Shown here piece by piece: positions 60,127 through 64,000 of a stretch of DNA of 64,000 bases; the first letter of the stretch is position 1, and every line of letters begins with the position of its first letter. Origin of the DNA: CAZRGZ01 sp964599775 (GTDB taxonomy: Bacteria; Patescibacteriota; Saccharimonadia; Saccharimonadales; Saccharimonadaceae); NCBI GenBank assembly GCA_964599775.1, contig CAZRGZ010000001.1, positions 115,080 to 179,079 of the forward strand, written 5' to 3'. The position numbers were made by a program, and so were the translations under genes. The notes under the pieces were generated by a model. It was not told the DNA's origin and did no database searches. It saw only the letters and a list, made by a program, of their open reading frames with translations.

Positions 60127-62307
60127 TTACCCTTGGGACACCAAACCACCAGTTGTTGAAAGACGAATAAAGTTATTCGCATTAGTGTAGGTACCCACCA
60201 CAGCATTGGTAACGTTATTGGCATTTATGGCACCTACCACTTGCACATTCGCAGGCGAACTCGTAAAGACAACGCCATTGGTAGTAGTGGGGTAGCGGCC
60301 ACCACCACGGTTAAAGACTGCTAAGCCAGTGAGGCTTATGAATGAGCCGTTCACCTCTACAGCCGTGGTTTGGCAGGTATCAGCAGTTAAAGCACTTGCG
60401 GTGATGTTGCTGTTGCTGAACAAAAAGCCATTGGCGTTATCTTGCGATTCACAACTCGTCAAGCTGCCCCGGCCAGAATTGATTTCAAAACCCCAAGAGT
60501 CACAGTAAAACGCCTTACAGTTAGTGAGCTTAATATTACCACCCGAAATACGATAGCCACTAATACCGATTGTTCCCATGTGCACCCCAATGATATGCGA
60601 GTCAGCCGACGCATTAAAGTTTATGCCATAGCCACCAACGCTACGGATTTGGCAGTTTTCGATAATAGTACCCCGCAGGTCGGTATCCATAAAAATACCA
60701 TTACGGCTTGAGGCATTGCCCATGTTTGAAACATACAAATTACGTATATTGTGGTCAGGGTCGGGATTCGTATCGGGGTAGCTACTGTGATTGTCACCAC
60801 TAGATGCCGAAACGTAGTATATCCCATGGCCGGCGCCCCCAGCTGAAGCATTACCGTTTACCCAAAGGTCGGAAACATAGGTAAGGTGCGTGTTAATATC
60901 TTGCACCTTAATAATTGCCGGATCTGGCCCTGAGCCATCAGTAGCTGTAATATTAATCGCCCGCAGCTCGCTAATCGGCCCCATACCGCCAAGCCACACA
61001 CCTGTTTGCATAAGAATTGGCGCAGCAATGAAAAAGCGCCCACCCGTAAGTTGCACCTTACCGCGCCCACCTTCGCCAGTGGCATCGCCTATAGCCGAAT
61101 TAATTTCTACTTGATCGGCCGTGCCATCACATACATAGTCGGCAATATCTTTTACCGCCTGAGGAGCGTCGTTTGAGGCAACCAATACCGCACCTGATGC
61201 GCCAGTGGCCGACGATGGATTCCCCCAAGCAAGACTGGTTCCGTTCCAAGAAAGAAATTGTCCGTTAGAAGGTGCATTATTGGTAGCCAGCTTGGGCTCG
61301 GTGACGGCATCATCGGCAATTTCTGTGGTACCAACCGCGTTCGCGACAATCTGCGCATCTGAAGCAGTCCCTGAAAGGTCACCACCCATAGTGGGGTCGC
61401 CACCACCGCCACTTGCGGCTATGGTCACATCCACGCGGTCATTTGCACCATTATCTGCAGTGGTAATGGTAACGTTGCTGCCCTCAACAAAGTTTACTTG
61501 CTTACGCGTGCCTGCTACCGTGCCACCTTCGGCTACCTCAATGCGCTGGGTACTGGTATTGTCGTTCACATCGACGGTTGGATTGCCAGATACACCATCG
61601 CCATTGGTAATCGACACTTTACCAGAACCAGCATCAATACTGCGCTTGGTAAAGGTATCGGCACCAGTTTGTGTGACTATTCCAGCAGCACCATCGAGCC
61701 CAGCTAAGGCTGTCAGCGTTGGGTCAGTATCTTGCTTGCCGCTTAAAGCCGCCCCAAGACCATCTATTTTCGACTGTTCAATCGCTGCACTACCAGAAAT
61801 ATCCGCATTGGTGATAGTACCATCGGCGATTTTTGCTGATGTCACCGCACCGTCAATAAGCTTGGCATCTGAAACTGAATTATCTGCCAATTTTGGTGTC
61901 GTGACTGCGCCATCGGCTAGTTTGGCGCTAGAAATAGCACTGTCAGAGATAATAGGGGCAGTCGCAGCCGTACCAGGGCCGCCCAAATCACCCGCCAGCT
62001 GCACAATCCCTTTTTCGGTTGTGGTAGCATCGGGTGCGCCAGCCGAAACAACCGAATCGACATAGGCTTTATTAGCCGCATCGGTACCATCAGTTGGGGT
62101 GGGTACTTCGGGCGAGCTGCTAAAAGTTTTGGTGCCGGCAACATTTTCATCACCACTATTGTGCACCACAGCGTTGTTATTAGCTTTACTGGCTAACGAG
62201 CCATTGGGCTTTAAAGTACCGTCGGGGTTATGCTCAACACGCAAAAATTCATTTAGCACCTCCCCCCATACGTTCTCGTCAGCACCTGGAATAGGTAATC
62301 TGGGCAT
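60127..62307 (-). CDS. Tail-fibre-like repeat protein with beta-helix domain
   Basis: 726 residues from ATG 62307, after GAGAGGA. N-terminus PRLPIPGADENVWGEVLNEF is a phage-tail/baseplate-like start. Residues ~100-180 are tandem ~9-12-residue repeats of the AKLADGAVT type. The C-terminal ~350 residues are right-handed beta-helix-like (GKVQLTGGRFFI, NIRNLYVSNMGNASSRNGIF). No signal peptide. Could be a contractile-injection or phage-derived fibre used for attachment. Confidence 0.75.
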   Translation of the reverse strand: MPRLPIPGADENVWGEVLNEFLRVEHNPDGTLKPNGSLASKANNNAVVHNSGDENVAGTKTFSSSPEVPTPTDGTDAANKAYVDSVVSAGAPDATTTEKGIVQLAGDLGGPGTAATAPIISDSAISSAKLADGAVTTPKLADNSVSDAKLIDGAVTSAKIADGTITNADISGSAAIEQSKIDGLGAALSGKQDTDPTLTALAGLDGAAGIVTQTGADTFTKRSIDAGSGKVSITNGDGVSGNPTVDVNDNTSTQRIEVAEGGTVAGTRKQVNFVEGSNVTITTADNGANDRVDVTIAASGGGGDPTMGGDLSGTASDAQIVANAVGTTEIADDAVTEPKLATNNAPSNGQFLSWNGTSLAWGNPSSATGASGAVLVASNDAPQAVKDIADYVCDGTADQVEINSAIGDATGEGGRGKVQLTGGRFFIAAPILMQTGVWLGGMGPISELRAINITATDGSGPDPAIIKVQDINTHLTYVSDLWVNGNASAGGAGHGIYYVSASSGDNHSSYPDTNPDPDHNIRNLYVSNMGNASSRNGIFMDTDLRGTIIENCQIRSVGGYGINFNASADSHIIGVHMGTIGISGYRISGGNIKLTNCKAFYCDSWGFEINSGRGSLTSCESQDNANGFLFSNSNITASALTADTCQTTAVEVNGSFISLTGLAVFNRGGGRYPTTTNGVVFTSSPANVQVVGAINANNVTNAVVGTYTNANNFIRLSTTGGLVSQG

Positions 62308-62369
62308 AGTTCCTCTCACTGCTTATGTTTAAAACTAGTATATATGAAACGCGCCCAATTTTACAATTA

Positions 62370-63041
62370 TTACGTAACCCAACGTACCATTTCGCCCATA
62401 GACCGGCGCGTTTTTGGCCGTTTTGGCGGGGCTTTGCGATAACCAAATGCCACCATTGCCACGAGGCGGTTTTCTTCGCCATCAATAATATTTTCTGCCT
62501 TCAATAGTGGCTCCAGCTTATCCGCCTCAAAACCTTCTACTGGGCAAGAGTCAATCCCAATCATTGCCGCAGCCGTCATCATGTTCGCTAGGGGAATATA
62601 GGCAGATTTCCCCGCCCAGTCCCACAAAGCACGCTCGGTATCGAGTAGTTGAAAGTCCGATTCAATAAATTTTTTGTACGTGCGGCGGTAATTCGCTAGC
62701 ATCTCATCGTCAAACTTGCGAACATCGCGCAGTATGTGTGTGATGTATTCGCCCTCTGGCGCTAGTGCCTGCTTGGTTTTAGCAGTTATCAGTATAAAAT
62801 GGCTGGCAGTAGGTAACGTCCCTTGCGCACCCCAAGTAAATTCACGCAGTTTTTCGCGCAGCTTCATATCTTGCAGCACTATTAAATTCCACGGCTCAAA
62901 CCCAAATGAACTAGGGGAAAGGCGAGCGGTTTCCAGAATGAAATCAAAATCTTCATCGCTAATCTTCCGTGTCGGGTCAAATTCTTTGGCCGCAAAGCGG
63001 AAATAAAACGCATCCAAAACCGCTTGTTTATCTACTGGCAT
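62370..63041 (-). CDS. Nitroreductase family protein
   Basis: 223 residues from ATG 63041 (AAGGA before it); earlier in-frame codons do not match the family. FRFAAKEFDPTRKIS, ETARLSPSSFGFEPWNLIVL and the C-terminal AMVAFGYRK follow NfsB/oxygen-insensitive nitroreductases, FMN-dependent NAD(P)H oxidases. Confidence 0.9.
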   Translation of the reverse strand: MPVDKQAVLDAFYFRFAAKEFDPTRKISDEDFDFILETARLSPSSFGFEPWNLIVLQDMKLREKLREFTWGAQGTLPTASHFILITAKTKQALAPEGEYITHILRDVRKFDDEMLANYRRTYKKFIESDFQLLDTERALWDWAGKSAYIPLANMMTAAAMIGIDSCPVEGFEADKLEPLLKAENIIDGEENRLVAMVAFGYRKAPPKRPKTRRSMGEMVRWVT

Positions 63042-63103
63042 AATCCTTCTTTCTAATTCACAGCCATTATACGCTATACTTGCTATTATAAAAGAGAATA
63101 CAT

Positions 63104-63517
63104 ATGCAGAATAGACCACTTCACCCAGTTAGTACAAAAGCTGTTTTATTTACCCCCAACACCTCACATGTACTTGGTATGAAGTACTCTTTTGAAGATG
63201 AGCGCTTGAGTAAACGTGGCCTACCTGGTGGACACCTCGAAAAGGGTGAGCATCCCGATACTACCGTCCTTCGGGAAATTGAGGAGGAACTGGGCATCAT
63301 TGTAGCCAACTTAGTAAGATTTTCCTTTACATTGCACGAGGACGGTAAAGTTGTTCTATTTTATAGAGGTGTACTTGAGAAAGACCGCACCCTTATCCCA
63401 AGTAATCCTGATCGTGAAGTAGGTGAGTGGATTACCTTAGATTCTATTCGTACAGGGCAGTACGATTTTGGCTCCTATACAGACAGCATCCTACAAGCAG
63501 CCAAGTTCAAACTTTAA
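63104..63517 (+). CDS. Nudix hydrolase
   Basis: 137 residues. Complete box GGHLEKGEHPDTTVLREIEE, ELGI. KRGLPGGHLEKGE and TLHEDGKVVLFY suggest MutT/NudA-like small-molecule Nudix. Leader of ~14 nt with a weak purine run; converges with the SnoaL-like gene. Confidence 0.9.
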   Translation: MQNRPLHPVSTKAVLFTPNTSHVLGMKYSFEDERLSKRGLPGGHLEKGEHPDTTVLREIEEELGIIVANLVRFSFTLHEDGKVVLFYRGVLEKDRTLIPSNPDREVGEWITLDSIRTGQYDFGSYTDSILQAAKFKL

Positions 63518-63519
63518 CT

Positions 63520-63930
63520 TTAGGAATTACCCTTTTCTAGTTCCTTCGCCAGCTCATCAGTCAGCTGCTGCGCGAGCTCTGGCTGGCCGTGAAATGCAGC
63601 GGGCGTATTTTGGAAAAGCTCAATTTTCCAGTCATCGCCGTATTTTTTAGCCACCATGGTTTGAATGGCATTAGCATCGACATTGAGCTTTTTCTCGCCA
63701 CGGACTTCCATACCGGCTACTACGCGCAGCAGGTACACATCGTCACTCAGCTGGCGCACTTCACGCACCACCCAAACGTACGGGTTTGTTGTGTGGTGGG
63801 CAAATATGGCGCTCAGCATGTCTTCGATAGCTTGCGCGCCATCCAGCTGGCTGCCATCAAAACCAACGACGTTGCCTTTTTCTGAAAATAGGGCAGCATA
63901 GGCTGCAGCGTACCATTATACGCATCAAAA
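63520..63930 (-). pseudogene. SnoaL-like (NTF2-fold) protein, frameshifted
   Basis: Main frame 63819-63520: HHTTNPYVWVVREVRQLSDD then LFQNTPAAFHGQPE, an NTF2-like fold seen in DUF4440/SnoaL-type proteins. The frame continues upstream (LFSEKGNVVGFDGSQLDG) to ~63890, where a lost T seems to break it from GDVFDAYNGTLQP. Start not certain; bases beyond ~63950 show no gene I can support. Confidence 0.65.
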
Positions 63931-64000
63931 ACATCACCTGAGACCTTAAGTTTTCCACATAAATATAATCTTAATATTTACATTTAGTAAAGTGTATGCT

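Noticed and set aside
61205..62065. 286-codon plus-strand ORF opposite the fibre-like protein
   Set aside because: Low-complexity Ser/Ala/Pro product caused by the repeats on the other strand.

Overview
This window looks like a chromosomal piece of a Patescibacteria (CPR) genome, most likely a Candidatus Saccharibacteria relative. That is an inference: there is no rRNA here to prove it. Supporting signs are a complete F-type ATP synthase operon, dense small genes, short intergenic gaps, UGA used as stop, a class E-like sortase with a Pro/Gln-rich cytoplasmic tail, DUF3048, PEGA and DUF4367-like envelope proteins, and many promoters whose -10 box sits only 6-8 nt before the start codon, which implies leaderless mRNAs.

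Layout. 0-0.8 kb: the end of a quinone-oxidoreductase gene and a Cys-rich mini-protein. 0.9-7.5 kb: atpI/Z-B-E-F-H-A-G-D-C on the minus strand. 7.5-9.2 kb: a decayed nucleotide-metabolism patch (nucleoside hydrolase, Nudix, HAD). 9.2-19.5 kb: an accessory island with an Asp/Glu-racemase-like protein, a DmpA-type aminopeptidase, two GC-rich ATP-grasp-like ligases, three M20 peptidases and a GNAT-like protein. 19.5-44 kb: housekeeping and envelope genes (glutaredoxin, Nudix, ABC-F, AAG glycosylase, glycosyltransferases, hisC, pyrH, smpB, xth, a tRNA-Leu, sortase, gltX, a two-component system). 44.1-48.6 kb: a mobile element at the 3' end of tRNA-Glu(CTC), bounded by two identical 134-bp repeats. 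48.7-64 kb: a large membrane/surface metallopeptidase-VWD protein, a MerR locus, a siderophore-synthetase-like enzyme paired with a 31-aa peptide, a GC-rich cyclopropane synthase, redox genes, a tail-fibre-like repeat protein and Nudix genes.

The most interesting part is the 9.2-19.5 kb island. Each ATP-grasp gene is preceded by the same module: a -35/-10 promoter with an 18-bp spacer, a leaderless 32-33 codon hydrophobic ORF, an anti-terminator that can pair inside that ORF, and an intrinsic terminator. The GNAT/M20 pair is preceded by an unrelated leader of the same design (26 codons, Leu/Ile-rich, with a four-segment attenuator). I read this as ribosome-controlled attenuation of a peptide or amino-acid ligase/hydrolase system. 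The rival reading is that the small ORFs are substrates of the ligases.

Several visibly GC-rich genes (both ATP-grasp genes, an alpha/beta hydrolase, cfa and several mini-ORFs) carry Shine-Dalgarno sites and GC-rich hairpins, unlike the leaderless AT-richer core, and look acquired. At least seven genes are broken by one-base indels, mostly in homopolymers, so part of the apparent decay may be assembly error.
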